A DNA stretch of 64,000 bases from Curtobacterium sp. MCBD17_013. Its GTDB lineage: Bacteria > Actinomycetota > Actinomycetes > Actinomycetales > Microbacteriaceae. The translations under genes were made by a program, and so were the position numbers. Within the stretch, counting starts at the first letter, position 1. Every line of letters begins with the position of its first letter. The DNA lies in contig NZ_QKTU01000001.1 in the NCBI RefSeq assembly GCF_003234565.1, forward strand, positions 124,001 through 188,000. The letters are read 5' to 3'. The notes below the pieces were generated by a model that was not told the DNA's origin, made no database searches, and saw only the letters and a list, made by a program, of their open reading frames with translations. Of the stretch, positions 8,432 through 17,253 are shown piece by piece.

Positions 8432-9370
8432 ATGGACGACGACGTGCGTGATCGCGCGCTGGGGTCGGTGCTCGCCGCCGCATGCGGTGACGCCCTCGGC
8501 GCCGGCTACGAGTTCGGACCGCCGCTCGCCCAGGACGCGCCCGTGCGCATGCGGGGTGGCGGACCCACGGGTACCGCGCCGGGGGAATGGACCGACGACA
8601 CCGCGATGGGGATCCCCGTGCTCGAGGCCCTCGCGCGCGGCGATCGCCTCGACGACGCCCGGACGCTCGGACGCATCGTGGCGGAGTGGGCCGACTGGGC
8701 GCAGGACGCCCCCGACGCCGGTGTCCAGACCCGCGCGGTGTTCGCCGAGCTCGACGCCAACACCGAGGCCGCTGCCCGCGCCGCCGCACTCGCGGTGCAC
8801 CAGGCGAACGGCCGGTCCGCTGGCAACGGGTCGCTCATGCGGACCGGGCCCGTCGCGCTCGCGTACCTCGGAGACGGCACGAAGCGGGGACTCGCCGCGG
8901 CGGCCCGACGGGTCTCGGAACTGACGCACCACGAGGACGACGCCGGTGACGCCTGCGTGCTCTGGACGGCCGCGATCCGCCGCGCGGTCCGGAAGGGCCA
9001 CGTCGACGTCCGGACGGGGATCCCGCTCCTGCCGCGGGCACGCCGCGCCCGGTGGCTCGCGCTCCTCGATGAGGCCGAGCAGTCGAACCCGGCGGACTTC
9101 GCCGACCGGAACGGCTGGGTCGTGGCGGCGCTCCAGGGGGCCGTCTCCGCCGTCACCCGCGGCAGCGACCTCGTCGACGTCCTCGAGCGCGCGGTCCGGG
9201 GCGGGAACGACACCGACACCGTCGCGGCGATCGCGGGCAGCCTCGCCGGCGCCCGGTACGGGGCGGGCGCCCTGCCCGATGAGTGGCTCGCGGTGGTGCA
9301 CGGCTGGCCCGGCAAGCGCATCGACTGGCTCCGGACCCTGACCGCGCGGGCGCTCGCGACCACGCACTGA
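8432..9370 (+). CDS. ADP-ribosylglycohydrolase family protein
   Basis: A 312-residue member of the ADP-ribosyl-glycohydrolase (DraG/ARH) fold, which removes ADP-ribose from proteins or small molecules using a di-magnesium centre. Seen: the N-terminal GSVLAAACGDALGAGYEFG, the metal-binding GEWTDDTAMGIPVLEAL, the loop NGSLMRTGPVALAY, and the C-terminal metal motif GGNDTDTVAAIAGSLAGARYG. All expected acidic ligands are present. The ATG at 8432 follows GGGAGG at 7 bases; the longer open frame upstream has no conserved sequence. The target is unknown. It is divergent from the lysozyme-like gene. Confidence 0.9.
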   Translation: MDDDVRDRALGSVLAAACGDALGAGYEFGPPLAQDAPVRMRGGGPTGTAPGEWTDDTAMGIPVLEALARGDRLDDARTLGRIVAEWADWAQDAPDAGVQTRAVFAELDANTEAAARAAALAVHQANGRSAGNGSLMRTGPVALAYLGDGTKRGLAAAARRVSELTHHEDDAGDACVLWTAAIRRAVRKGHVDVRTGIPLLPRARRARWLALLDEAEQSNPADFADRNGWVVAALQGAVSAVTRGSDLVDVLERAVRGGNDTDTVAAIAGSLAGARYGAGALPDEWLAVVHGWPGKRIDWLRTLTARALATTH

Positions 9371-9529
9371 CCGGCTCCCGGGGGACTCGGTGGACCGGTT
9401 CCGGTCGTCGTCCGGTGCCCGCTGCCGGGCCCTGCGACGGTGCCGGCGCGCGGGGTACGGGTCTCGTCCGCCGATCGTCCGACCACTGCCGGAACCCCAC
9501 GCGCTATGGACGAGCTGTGAGCGGCAGGG

Positions 9530-9535
9530 TAGGGT
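9530..9535 (+). promoter_or_regulatory. Candidate -10 box of the NRPS-like gene
   Basis: TAGGGT matches TANNNT and would place a transcription start about 40 bases before the ATG, leaving a leader with the ribosome site GGGAGG at 9569-9574. No clear -35 is seen. Confidence 0.4.
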
Positions 9536-9582
9536 CGCACCACCCGAACACGACCCCCGACCCGAAACGGGAGGTTCTGCCC

Positions 9583-12474
9583 ATGCACGACGCCCACCCA
9601 GGCGCCGCGATGGTTCCGGACCGCGCTGCCCCGACGCGCACCGGAACCGACGAGGACACCACCATGTCCGAGCGCAGAGCGACCACGCTGTCCTCGACGA
9701 CCGCCGGCGGCGCGCCTCGATCGTCCGTCGGTGCCGCGCCCGACGACCGACACCCCGCCGTCGCGATCGCGCCGCCGGCCGAGTCCTCGCGGCAGGGCGA
9801 GCTCATGCCCGAGCATTCCCTGCTCGAACGCTGGGCCCGCACCGCAGCCAGGTGGCCGGACGAGATCGCGCTGTCCGACGAGCACACGACGGTGACCTAC
9901 CGGCAGGCCGACGAGATCAGCCGCGCCCTCGGCGCACTCCTCGACGAGCGCCTCCGGCCGGACGACCACAGCGCGGCCGGCGTCGGCCCCGAGCCCGGTG
10001 ACGGGCCGGTGCCGGTCGGGATCATGGCCAGCCAGACGAGCGGCGGTGTGCTCGGCGTCCTCGGTCTCGCGTTCGCCGGCCGGCTGCTCGTCGTCCTCGA
10101 CGCCCATCTGCCAGAGGCACGGATCCGGCACGTCATCGCGCTCGCGGGCATCACCGAGATCGTCGCGGACGAGGCGCACCGCGCGCTCGCGGCGACGCTC
10201 GTGGCGGGTCCGGCCGCGGTCCTCCCGCTCGACCCGATGCTCGACGAGGCCCAGTCGATCGCCGCAGCGGGCGGGCCGATCCGGGTCGTGCCCGCCGCCC
10301 TCGAGCGCGGCGGCACGGACGGCTTCAACATCGTGTTCACGTCGGGCTCGACGGGCGCGCCGAAGGGCGTCGTGACGAGCCACCGAGCGATGCTCGCGGA
10401 CGTCACCGGCTACCGCGAGCGCCTCGGGCTCGCTCCCGGCGAGCGCTCCGCCGTCGTGCTGCCCGTCGGCTTCGCCGCGGGGTTCGCCATGGCGTTCGGC
10501 ACGATCCACTCGGGTGCCGAGGCGCACCTGCTCGACGCGCGTGACGCCGGGGTGCTCGGACTCGTCGACCGCATCGCGGAGCGCGGCATCACCGTGTTGC
10601 AGACCACCCCGCACCTCGCCCGGACGATCGCCGACGCGCTCGGACCCGACGACGACCGGCTCCGCGGGCTCCGGGTGTTCGCCACCGTCGGTGAGGCCGT
10701 GACGGGGACCGACGTCGCGGCGGTGCGACCGCTGTTCGGCCCGACGACGTCGTTCTTCAACTTCACCGGGTCGAGCGAGACCGCGTCGCTCGCCTTCAAC
10801 GAGATCGCGCCGGGCGATCCGGTGCCCGAGGGGAGCATCCCGGCGGGCGAGCCGGCGTTCGACAAGGAGATCCGGATCCTCCGCGAGGACGGCACCACCG
10901 CGGCGGTCGGCGAGACCGGCCAGTTGCTGTGCGTGTCCGACGCGGTGACCCCGGGCTACTGGGGCGCGTACGAGCAGACGGCGCTCCGTGCCGGGATCGC
11001 CGAGGACGGCCGGGCCACCTGGAAGCAGGGCGACCTCGCGCGGATCGACGAGGACGGCAAACTCACGCTCCTCGGTCGGGCCGACGACGCGGTCAAGGTC
11101 CGCGGGTACCTCGTCGAGCCGAGCGAGATCGAGGCCGCCATCCGCCGCATCGACACGGTCCAGGAGGCCGTGGTCACCGCGATCGTGCAACCCGGGGCAT
11201 CCACGCGCCTCGTCGCCTACGTCGTCGGTCGAGCCGGGCGGCGCACGGCGTCGCCCGCTGCGATCCGACGTGCCCTGCGTGCCGAACTCCCCGCCTACAT
11301 GGTGCCCGGGACGATCGTGCCGATGGTGGCGCTGCCGCGGAACGAGCGCGGCAAGGTCGACCGCGCCGAGCTCCCGCCGCCCCCGGCCGCCGGGACCGGA
11401 GACGACGCCGGTGGGGGCGACGGCGCGGTCGCCACGATGGACGAGACCACCCACGACCAGTGGGAACTCGCCGTCGGGCAGATCTGGGCCGAGGTCCTCG
11501 GGCTGCCCGCCGTCGCGCCGGAGGACGACTTCGCGTCGCTCGGCGGGGACTCCCTGGCCGCGGAGGAGATGCTCGCCGCCGTGTCCGACCGGATCGGAGT
11601 CGAGGTGCGGTCCGCCGAGATCCTCGAGCATCCGACCCTGGCGGACTTCGCGCGGCGGGTCCGTGCCGGGACCCGAGCCGTGCCGAGCCACCCCGACGTC
11701 GTCAAGCTGACGAGTGGCGGCGGCGCGCCCGTGTTCTGCTTCCCCGGTGCCGGCGCCCTCGGCCTGACGTTCGTGCCCCTGGCCCGGCACCTGGCCGACC
11801 ACGACGTGTACGTGTTCCAGCAGCACGGCCTCGAGCGGCGCAGTCTGCCGGACTGGAGCGTCCCCGCGGCGGCGCGTCGGTTCATCGAACTCATGCGCGT
11901 GGTCCAGCCGCACGGCCCGTACCGGCTCATCGGGCACTCGCTCGGCGGCCTGATCGCCCTCGAGATCGCGACGACCCTCGCCGAGAACGGGGAGACCGTC
12001 GAGCACGTCGTGCTCCTGGACACCTACCTGCCGCGGAGCACGGCGGAGCAGGGCGCGCTCGAGTTCGCCCGACTGCCGGAGCGCGAGCACGGGTCGCGGG
12101 TGCTCAACGCGGTGCGCCGCGGCGCGGAACAACAGCTCCGCAGGGTCCTGCCGGGTGGACTCCCGCAGGTCAAGCGGGTGTCCCGCCGGCTCCGCGCCTA
12201 CACGGCGGGGGTCGTCCGGTACCGGGGACAGGACCACTTCGACGCGTTCTTCGACCAGGCCTCGGTGATGGTCCGCCGGCACCGGGTGCGCCCGTACGAC
12301 GGCACGGTCACGTTCGTGTTCGCCGACGGCAACCCGGACGGGCCGGACTCGTGGCGCCCCTACCTGCGCGGCGAGATGCGGTTCCCCCGGCTCGCGAGCG
12401 AACACAGTTCCCTGCTCCGCGAACCCCACGTGACCGAACTCGCGGCGATGCTCCACGACGTCACGGGGATCTGA
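9583..12474 (+). CDS. Stand-alone NRPS-like enzyme: adenylation, carrier and thioesterase domains
   Basis: A 963-residue single-module synthetase with no condensation domain. An unstructured N-terminus of about 75 residues precedes the adenylation domain. That domain shows A3 (FTSGSTGAPKG, 252-262), A5-like NFTGSSETASLAFNEI, A7/A8 (KQGDLARIDEDGK, then GRADDAVKVRGYLVEPSEIE) and A10 NERGKVDRAEL. The carrier domain has LGGDSL with phosphopantetheine Ser657. The thioesterase starts at FCFPGAGALGLTF and has GHSLGG with Ser786. In A4 the usual Phe-Asp is Phe297-Ala298, so the Asp that holds an alpha-amino group is missing; the substrate may be a keto, hydroxy or aryl acid (inference). The start ATG follows ACGGGAGG. 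No tailoring genes or phosphopantetheinyl transferase are nearby. Confidence 0.9.
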   Translation: MHDAHPGAAMVPDRAAPTRTGTDEDTTMSERRATTLSSTTAGGAPRSSVGAAPDDRHPAVAIAPPAESSRQGELMPEHSLLERWARTAARWPDEIALSDEHTTVTYRQADEISRALGALLDERLRPDDHSAAGVGPEPGDGPVPVGIMASQTSGGVLGVLGLAFAGRLLVVLDAHLPEARIRHVIALAGITEIVADEAHRALAATLVAGPAAVLPLDPMLDEAQSIAAAGGPIRVVPAALERGGTDGFNIVFTSGSTGAPKGVVTSHRAMLADVTGYRERLGLAPGERSAVVLPVGFAAGFAMAFGTIHSGAEAHLLDARDAGVLGLVDRIAERGITVLQTTPHLARTIADALGPDDDRLRGLRVFATVGEAVTGTDVAAVRPLFGPTTSFFNFTGSSETASLAFNEIAPGDPVPEGSIPAGEPAFDKEIRILREDGTTAAVGETGQLLCVSDAVTPGYWGAYEQTALRAGIAEDGRATWKQGDLARIDEDGKLTLLGRADDAVKVRGYLVEPSEIEAAIRRIDTVQEAVVTAIVQPGASTRLVAYVVGRAGRRTASPAAIRRALRAELPAYMVPGTIVPMVALPRNERGKVDRAELPPPPAAGTGDDAGGGDGAVATMDETTHDQWELAVGQIWAEVLGLPAVAPEDDFASLGGDSLAAEEMLAAVSDRIGVEVRSAEILEHPTLADFARRVRAGTRAVPSHPDVVKLTSGGGAPVFCFPGAGALGLTFVPLARHLADHDVYVFQQHGLERRSLPDWSVPAAARRFIELMRVVQPHGPYRLIGHSLGGLIALEIATTLAENGETVEHVVLLDTYLPRSTAEQGALEFARLPEREHGSRVLNAVRRGAEQQLRRVLPGGLPQVKRVSRRLRAYTAGVVRYRGQDHFDAFFDQASVMVRRHRVRPYDGTVTFVFADGNPDGPDSWRPYLRGEMRFPRLASEHSSLLREPHVTELAAMLHDVTGI

Positions 12475-12503
12475 CCGCACGGCCACGGCACCGACGGCGG
12501 GGA

Positions 12504-12509
12504 TACGAT
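12504..12509 (+). promoter_or_regulatory. Leaderless-type -10 box
   Basis: TACGAT is followed by 7 bases and then the ATG at 12517, placing the predicted transcription start at or next to the start codon. No Shine-Dalgarno sequence is present. Confidence 0.55.
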
Positions 12510-12516
12510 CCCGGGC

Positions 12517-12936
12517 ATGGAAACGCCCGAGGAGCCGTACGACTTCGCCGACCAGAACGCCAAGCTCATCGTCCTCGAGGCGCTGTGCTACGACCTCGAC
12601 GTCCTCGAACCGTACGCGGGTGCGGCGCACGAGGACGCCGAGGACGAGGACGAGGTCGTCGAGGGCTCCGGGCAGCTCGCCCGCGAGTACTACGAGGACC
12701 TCGAGGTCCTGCCCTCGCAGCTCGCGCTGGTGACGCAGCTGACCGTCGACGGGGACCTCCAGATCTACGGCGACGTCGATCCCGACTGGAGCGGGGACGA
12801 CGACCGGCACGACCCGCTGACGTGGAGCGACATCGTGGAGTTGCCGGCGCTCGAGACCGTGTGGACGTCCGCGCCGTTGCCCGCGCACGTCGACGCCGAG
12901 CTCCGTGCCAAGGGCGTGACGATCGAGACCACGTAG
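12517..12936 (+). CDS. Acidic hypothetical protein, 139 aa
   Basis: A strongly acidic soluble protein: the segment EDAEDEDEVVEGSG is nearly all Asp/Glu, and overall acidic residues far outnumber basic ones. There is no signal or membrane segment. The second half (YYEDLEVLPSQLALVTQLTV, then VDPDWSGDDD and ITWSDIVELPALETVW-like text ending in AKGVTIETT) looks like a small beta-rich domain. The family is not recognised; acidic orphans of this size sometimes act as immunity or inhibitor proteins, but nothing in the neighbourhood supports that here. It lies 42 bases after the NRPS-like gene but has its own promoter-like TACGAT, so it need not be part of that pathway. Confidence 0.65.
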   Translation: METPEEPYDFADQNAKLIVLEALCYDLDVLEPYAGAAHEDAEDEDEVVEGSGQLAREYYEDLEVLPSQLALVTQLTVDGDLQIYGDVDPDWSGDDDRHDPLTWSDIVELPALETVWTSAPLPAHVDAELRAKGVTIETT

Positions 12937-12972
12937 GGCGGCGGTGTCGGGGGTGTCCGGCAGGGTGTCGGC

Positions 12973-13614
12973 ATGAGCGGCATCGACACGTGGATCCAGG
13001 TCGTCGGGACCGTCGTCGCGCTGCTCGGCGTGGTCGTGTCGTGGGTGTACACCGCGCGGCAGCAGCAGCGTGACGCCCGGACCGCCGAGCGCGCCCGTCG
13101 AGCTGCCGAGCAGGACCGGCTCGCCGCCGCCGCGAGCGCCGAACGGGCCGAGCGCACCTCGGCGCTGTCCATCGACACCCTCGAGCGCATCGCCGGCGCG
13201 CTCGAACGCCTGGCACGACCAGGCGGGGGTCCGCCGTCCACGCCCGCTCCGTCGGACGCCGGCCGGGAGGCCCGTGCCGCGTCGGTCCCTCCGGCTCCGT
13301 CCGTCTCGTGGCGGATCGCGTCGGCGCCGGACGGCGCTGCCGTCCTCCGGAACACCGGCACGGCGAGCGCGTTCGACGTGCGTCTGACGGCGGACCCGAC
13401 CATGCCGGTCGTCGTGTCCGAGCCGCCGGCGGACCTCGCCGCGGGGGAGTCCCTCGCGTTCCGGGCCGTCCCCGACGCCGCGACGCGGGACCGGACCCTG
13501 ACGGTGACGTGGCGGGCGACACCGGACGGGCCGACGTCCCGATGGCGGTACCCGTTCCTCCCGGCCGACGGTGCGAGCGGAGGCGACGTGTCCGCGAGCC
13601 GTCCCGCGCCCTGA
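12973..13614 (+). CDS. Membrane-anchored coiled-coil hypothetical protein, 213 aa
   Basis: The N-terminus carries one membrane helix (WIQVVGTVVALLGVVVSWVY) followed by a charged coiled coil rich in Ala, Arg and Glu (ARQQQRDARTAERARRAAEQ onward to about residue 80), a Pro/Ser linker, and a beta-sandwich-like C-terminal domain (VSWRIASAPDGAAVLRNTGT, then AFDVRLTADP and RTLTVTWRATPDGPT) of a type seen in many actinobacterial hypotheticals. The first helix has no cleavage site, so it should stay as an anchor. CAGGGT sits 6 bases before the ATG as a weak leaderless box. Function unknown. Confidence 0.65.
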   Translation: MSGIDTWIQVVGTVVALLGVVVSWVYTARQQQRDARTAERARRAAEQDRLAAAASAERAERTSALSIDTLERIAGALERLARPGGGPPSTPAPSDAGREARAASVPPAPSVSWRIASAPDGAAVLRNTGTASAFDVRLTADPTMPVVVSEPPADLAAGESLAFRAVPDAATRDRTLTVTWRATPDGPTSRWRYPFLPADGASGGDVSASRPAP

Positions 13615-13625
13615 TCCGCGCCGGC

Positions 13626-14264
13626 TCAGCGGACGGCTGCGGAGAACGCGGCGAGCTGGTCCGTGAACTGTCGTGCGCCGCCCTGGGCGGGGTGGCGGAC
13701 GGCGACCGCGTCGATGCCGGCGGTGGCGAGCGCTCCCTGGGCCTTCCGCCCCACGGCGACGACGTGCTCGATGCGCAGCGCCTCGAGCAGCGCGAGCGTC
13801 GCGGGAGCGCCGGCTCGGACCTCGGCCGGTCGGGGCGTCCGGTTCGTGCGTCGGTCGGGCGCGGTGAACGGGTGGTGCGGGTACACCGGCCACGCGACGG
13901 GCAGCGGCCCCGCCCAGTCCCGGAGCGCGGCCCAGACCACCCGCGAGGATGCCTCCCACGGCGCGGTCGGCGCCGGCGGTCGCGCGAAGCCGTCACCCTC
14001 GGCGGCCCCGGTCACGATCCCCGGGCGCGCGTCGAGTTCCCGCACGCTGACGAACGGCAGGCCCGTGTTCGTCATGCCCCGCCAGCCGGGGGCCTCGGCG
14101 ACGAGCAGCACGGTCGATCCGGCGTCGGCGAGCAGCCGCAGGTACCGGTCGAGGTTGCCGCGTCGGAGCGTGCCCTCCGCCGACGCGTCGTACAACGCCT
14201 CGGCGTCGTCGGGCACCGGGACCGCGTCGAGCGCCGACCAGAACGCGGCGAGGTCGAGGGGCAT
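13626..14264 (-). CDS. Uracil-DNA glycosylase superfamily-like protein
   Basis: A 212-residue protein whose core resembles the uracil-DNA glycosylase fold. The segment LLVAEAPGWRGMTNTGLPFVS parallels the motif-1 region (GEAPG, then a turn and PF) of family 4/5-like enzymes, and VVAVGRKAQGALATAGIDAVAVRHPAQGG parallels the C-terminal region with a His-Pro before the DNA-intercalating loop (shown here in two parts: VVAVGRKAQG and VAVRHPAQGG). No four-Cys iron-sulfur pattern is present. The ATG at 14264 gives the usual length; the longer frame upstream is non-coding. Base excision repair is likely but the damage specificity is unknown. Confidence 0.72.
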   Translation of the reverse strand: MPLDLAAFWSALDAVPVPDDAEALYDASAEGTLRRGNLDRYLRLLADAGSTVLLVAEAPGWRGMTNTGLPFVSVRELDARPGIVTGAAEGDGFARPPAPTAPWEASSRVVWAALRDWAGPLPVAWPVYPHHPFTAPDRRTNRTPRPAEVRAGAPATLALLEALRIEHVVAVGRKAQGALATAGIDAVAVRHPAQGGARQFTDQLAAFSAAVR

Positions 14265-14414
14265 GTCCCCATCCTGCCGCTCGCACCATCGGCCGAGCAC
14301 GACCGTCGCGGTCCTTGACGTCCGACCGCGAGCCCGAATACGGTGCTGCCGCGCGCTGACACGAGCACGACGAACCCGGCCGCACCGCCGCGGCCGAATC
14401 CGGAAGGACCCCCG

Positions 14415-14906
14415 ATGCCTCAGGACGACCCCCGCGGCCCGGCCGAGACGGAGCACACCCGCGTCGGCGACCAGAGCGTTCGGCACCGTCGTGAGTTCGA
14501 CGCTCCAGCGAGCGCCGTGCAACGCGCCCACACCGATCCCGAGCGCTTCGTCCGGTGGATGGGGCCCCACGGCACCACCGTCCGGCTCGACCGGTTCGAC
14601 GCGGTGACCGGCGGTGCGTTCCGCTACGTCGTCGAGGCGGCGAACGGCGACGGCTGGGCCTTCCGTGGCTCGTACCACGAGGTCGTACCGGGTCGCATCG
14701 TCCACACGTGGGAGTACGAGGGCGAGAGCGGGGTGACGCTCGAGACCCTGCGGTTCGTGGACCTCGAGGGCGGGCGATCCGCGCTCGAGATCACCTCGAC
14801 CCACGCCTCGAAGGAGGCCTGCGACGCCGTCCTCGCGAGCGGGATCGACGCCGGGATGGACGAGGACTTCGAGCGGATCGACGAGCTCCTCGCCGGTCAG
14901 GGGTAG
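14415..14906 (+). CDS. SRPBCC/AHSA1-type START-fold protein
   Basis: A 163-residue protein of the AHSA1/SRPBCC superfamily, a helix-grip fold with a hydrophobic cavity. Typical segments: VRHRREFDAPASAVQRAHTDPERF near the start (VRHRREFDAPASAVQRA), FVRWMGPHG, GGAFRYVV, GWAFRGSYHEVVPGRIVHTWEYEG and the C-terminal DAGMDEDFERIDELLA, the usual last helix. Ligand unknown; this subfamily is often annotated as activator of Hsp90-like, but bacterial members vary. GGAAGGAC lies 7 bases before the ATG. Confidence 0.85.
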   Translation: MPQDDPRGPAETEHTRVGDQSVRHRREFDAPASAVQRAHTDPERFVRWMGPHGTTVRLDRFDAVTGGAFRYVVEAANGDGWAFRGSYHEVVPGRIVHTWEYEGESGVTLETLRFVDLEGGRSALEITSTHASKEACDAVLASGIDAGMDEDFERIDELLAGQG

Positions 14907-14922
14907 CACGGGCCGTCCGCGG

Positions 14923-15963
14923 TCAGTCCTCGCAGGCCGCGCCGTCGCCGTCGCGGTCGAGCTGGCGCGAGTACCCCGGGTCGCCGACGTGGAGCGGTGC
15001 CGCACCGGCTGCCCGGACCGCCGCACAGTTCGCGAAGCTCGGTGCCGGGGTCGGACCGGCAGGTGTCGCAGCCGGCGCTCCGGGAGCCGCAGGAGTCGCC
15101 GGAGCCGGGACGACGGCGGCGCCGCCCGACCCGCTTCCGGCGGCCGTGCCTCCCGGTCGGGCCGAGAACGCCGTGCGGACCGCGGGCTGCATCGGGCAGG
15201 TCGCCAGGATCCGGGCGACCGCGTCGTGTTCGGCTGGGGTGACCCAGAGTCCGTACGCGGCCTTCACCGCGACCTGCCGGGCCACGTAGGAGCACCGGAA
15301 CGCGACGACGTGCGGCAGCCATGTGGCGGCATCACCGGACCCCTTCTGCTCGTTCGACGGCCCGTCGACCGCCAGGAGGTTGCCCGGGTCGTTCGCCAGG
15401 TCCTCCCGAGCCTCCTGGTCGAGCTGCTGCGCCCCCGTCTGCCAGGCGTCCTCGAGCGCCACGACGTGGTCGATCTGCACGGCGGCCGAGGTCGTCGCGC
15501 CGCGCGTGAACCGGATCGCCGCTCCCGTGTAGGGCGACACGAGGGTGCCGGACAGCACCCGGCAGCCTCCCGGGCGCTCGACGTCCGTGAGATCGCGCGC
15601 CAGGACGTCGTCGCGGGTGTCACATCCGTCGTGGTCGCGGTCGAGCCAGGCGGTGCCGAAGTCGCCGACGCGGTCGTACCCGGTCGCCGCGGCGCGACCC
15701 TTGACGGGCAGCGTCGCCAGCAGGGCGACGGCGGTGCCCGTCGCCGTGGAGGGGGTGTCGGCGGCACCCGGAGCGGTCCCCGCGCTCGCGGCAGCGCTCA
15801 CGCTCACCGCGCCGGGGCCGGCAGCAGCGGTGCCCGCCCCGCCGATGCCGCCGGTGCCGGAGCCGGGAGGCACGCTGCCGCTCACCGCCGAGCACCCGGT
15901 CAGCAGGCACAGGGTCCCGGTGACGAGCGCCGCCCGGACGACTCGCCGGAGCACGCCGCTCAC
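14923..15963 (-). CDS. Lipoprotein with HNH (DUF1524-like) nuclease domain and excalibur domain
   Basis: A 346-residue exported protein. The signal peptide ends in a lipobox (LCLLTGC, Cys at 24), followed by a Gly/Ala/Ser-rich linker. The central domain has VQIDHVVALEDAWQTGAQ with the D-H pair, NDPGNLLAVDGPSNEQKG and the downstream Cys-containing segment, matching GmrSD C-terminal/DUF1524-type HNH nucleases. After an Ala/Pro spacer, the C-terminus is an excalibur calcium-binding motif (DRDGDGAACED). The protein should sit on the outer face of the membrane and cleave nucleic acid there (inference). Its GTG start overlaps the stop of the GT4 gene as GTGA, so the two are co-translated. Confidence 0.85.
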   Translation of the reverse strand: MSGVLRRVVRAALVTGTLCLLTGCSAVSGSVPPGSGTGGIGGAGTAAAGPGAVSVSAAASAGTAPGAADTPSTATGTAVALLATLPVKGRAAATGYDRVGDFGTAWLDRDHDGCDTRDDVLARDLTDVERPGGCRVLSGTLVSPYTGAAIRFTRGATTSAAVQIDHVVALEDAWQTGAQQLDQEAREDLANDPGNLLAVDGPSNEQKGSGDAATWLPHVVAFRCSYVARQVAVKAAYGLWVTPAEHDAVARILATCPMQPAVRTAFSARPGGTAAGSGSGGAAVVPAPATPAAPGAPAATPAGPTPAPSFANCAAVRAAGAAPLHVGDPGYSRQLDRDGDGAACED

Positions 15964-17201
15964 GCGGACGCGGAGCGCCGGCGCTCCTCGACGCGCGCGA
16001 TCACCGACCGGTAGGTCTCGACGAGTCCCTCGGCGGACCGCTCCCAGCTGAGCCGCTCCGCGCGCTCCCGCCCCGCCGCGGCGAGCTGGTCCGCGAGCGC
16101 CGGATCGGTCAGGACGGTCGCGATGACGCCCGCCCAGACGTCCGGGTCGCGCGACTCCACGACGACGCCGGTCTCACCGTCCACGACCGCCTCGCGCAGG
16201 CCACCCGCGGCGGCGGCGACCACCGGCACGCCGGACGCGGAGCCCTCGAGCGCGACGAGACCGTACGTCTCGGAGTGCGACGGCACGAGCACGAGTCCCG
16301 CGTTGCGGAACAGCATCGCCAGGTCCGGGCGCGACTGCGGACCGACGAACCGGACCCGGTCCCCGATGCCGAGTCGATCCGCGAGCCCGCGGAGCTCCTC
16401 GACGTATCCGGTCGCCTCGCTCGACGCATCGCCCGCGATCACCAGGTCCGGCCGAACGGCCTCGGGAACGGCGGCGACCGCGGCGATCGCCAGGTCGAGG
16501 CCCTTGAGGGGCTGTACGCGCGCGGCCGCGACGACGTAGCGGGGGCGGTCGTGGGCGGCGGCGCGGGTCGCGGCGCTCGCCGGACGGAACACCGAGCCGT
16601 CGACACCGGGTGGCACGATGACCACCCGCTTCGCTGCGGCGCCGAGCCGGGAGCGGACGGTGTCGGCCTCGGCCTCGCTGATCGCGACGACGGCGTCCGA
16701 CTCGCGCGCCAGGAACGCCTCGCCCTCCATCCGGCCCGCCGACTCGGGGCGCTCGCCCTCGGACAGCGGAGTCGCTGCGTCGGCGGCGATCGAGTGGAAG
16801 GACTGCACGTGGGGGACCCCGCGCTCCCGAGCCACCGGCAGCGCGGCCATGCCCGAGAACCAGTGGTGGGCGTGGAACACGTCGTACGGACCGAGCTCCG
16901 CCAGTCCCGCCCGGAACGGCTCGATGAAGGCGTCGTGTTCGCCCTTCGGGACCGGCTGTGCGGGCCCGGCCGACAGGAATCGGAGGCACACGCCCGCGAC
17001 GATCTCGACGGAGTCCGGCTGCGTCGGTGACGACCGGCGGGTGACGATCTCGACCCGATGCCCGAGGTCCGCGAGCGCCTCGGCCTGGTGTCGCACGACG
17101 ACGTTCATCCCACCGACCTCGCCGGAACCGGGCTCGTCCCCGGGGGAGGTGTGCAGCGACACGAGCGCGATCCGGAGCGGGGTGGCGGGGGTGTCGGTCA
17201 C
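15960..17201 (-). CDS. Family 4 glycosyltransferase, MshA-like
   Basis: A 413-residue GT-B fold enzyme. The N-terminal domain has LVSLHTSPGDEPGSGEVGGM, close to the donor loop of MshA (which makes the first glycosidic bond of mycothiol), and FHAHHWFSGMAALPV. The C-terminal nucleotide-sugar domain has VPPGVDGSVFRP, AARVQPLKGLDLAI, VGPQSRPDLAMLFRNAG and SETYGLVALEGSASGVPVVA with the conserved E-x7-E. The PGSGEVGGMNV match favours an MshA-like donor, but the acceptor region (HAHHW rather than HSHYW) differs, so the acceptor is uncertain. GTG start at 17201. A divergent G5 lipoprotein lies across a palindromic repeat. Confidence 0.8.
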   Translation of the reverse strand: MTDTPATPLRIALVSLHTSPGDEPGSGEVGGMNVVVRHQAEALADLGHRVEIVTRRSSPTQPDSVEIVAGVCLRFLSAGPAQPVPKGEHDAFIEPFRAGLAELGPYDVFHAHHWFSGMAALPVARERGVPHVQSFHSIAADAATPLSEGERPESAGRMEGEAFLARESDAVVAISEAEADTVRSRLGAAAKRVVIVPPGVDGSVFRPASAATRAAAHDRPRYVVAAARVQPLKGLDLAIAAVAAVPEAVRPDLVIAGDASSEATGYVEELRGLADRLGIGDRVRFVGPQSRPDLAMLFRNAGLVLVPSHSETYGLVALEGSASGVPVVAAAAGGLREAVVDGETGVVVESRDPDVWAGVIATVLTDPALADQLAAAGRERAERLSWERSAEGLVETYRSVIARVEERRRSASA

Positions 17202-17253
17202 CGAGTCAGCCTACTGGCGAGCGGGTCGCGCCCGGCCCCGCTTCCCATCTCAT

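Noticed and set aside
8506-13959. An 1817-codon minus-strand open frame across several plus-strand genes
   Set aside because: No conserved motif; it crosses the ADP-ribosylglycohydrolase and NRPS-like genes, whose plus-strand frames have full sets of family motifs.
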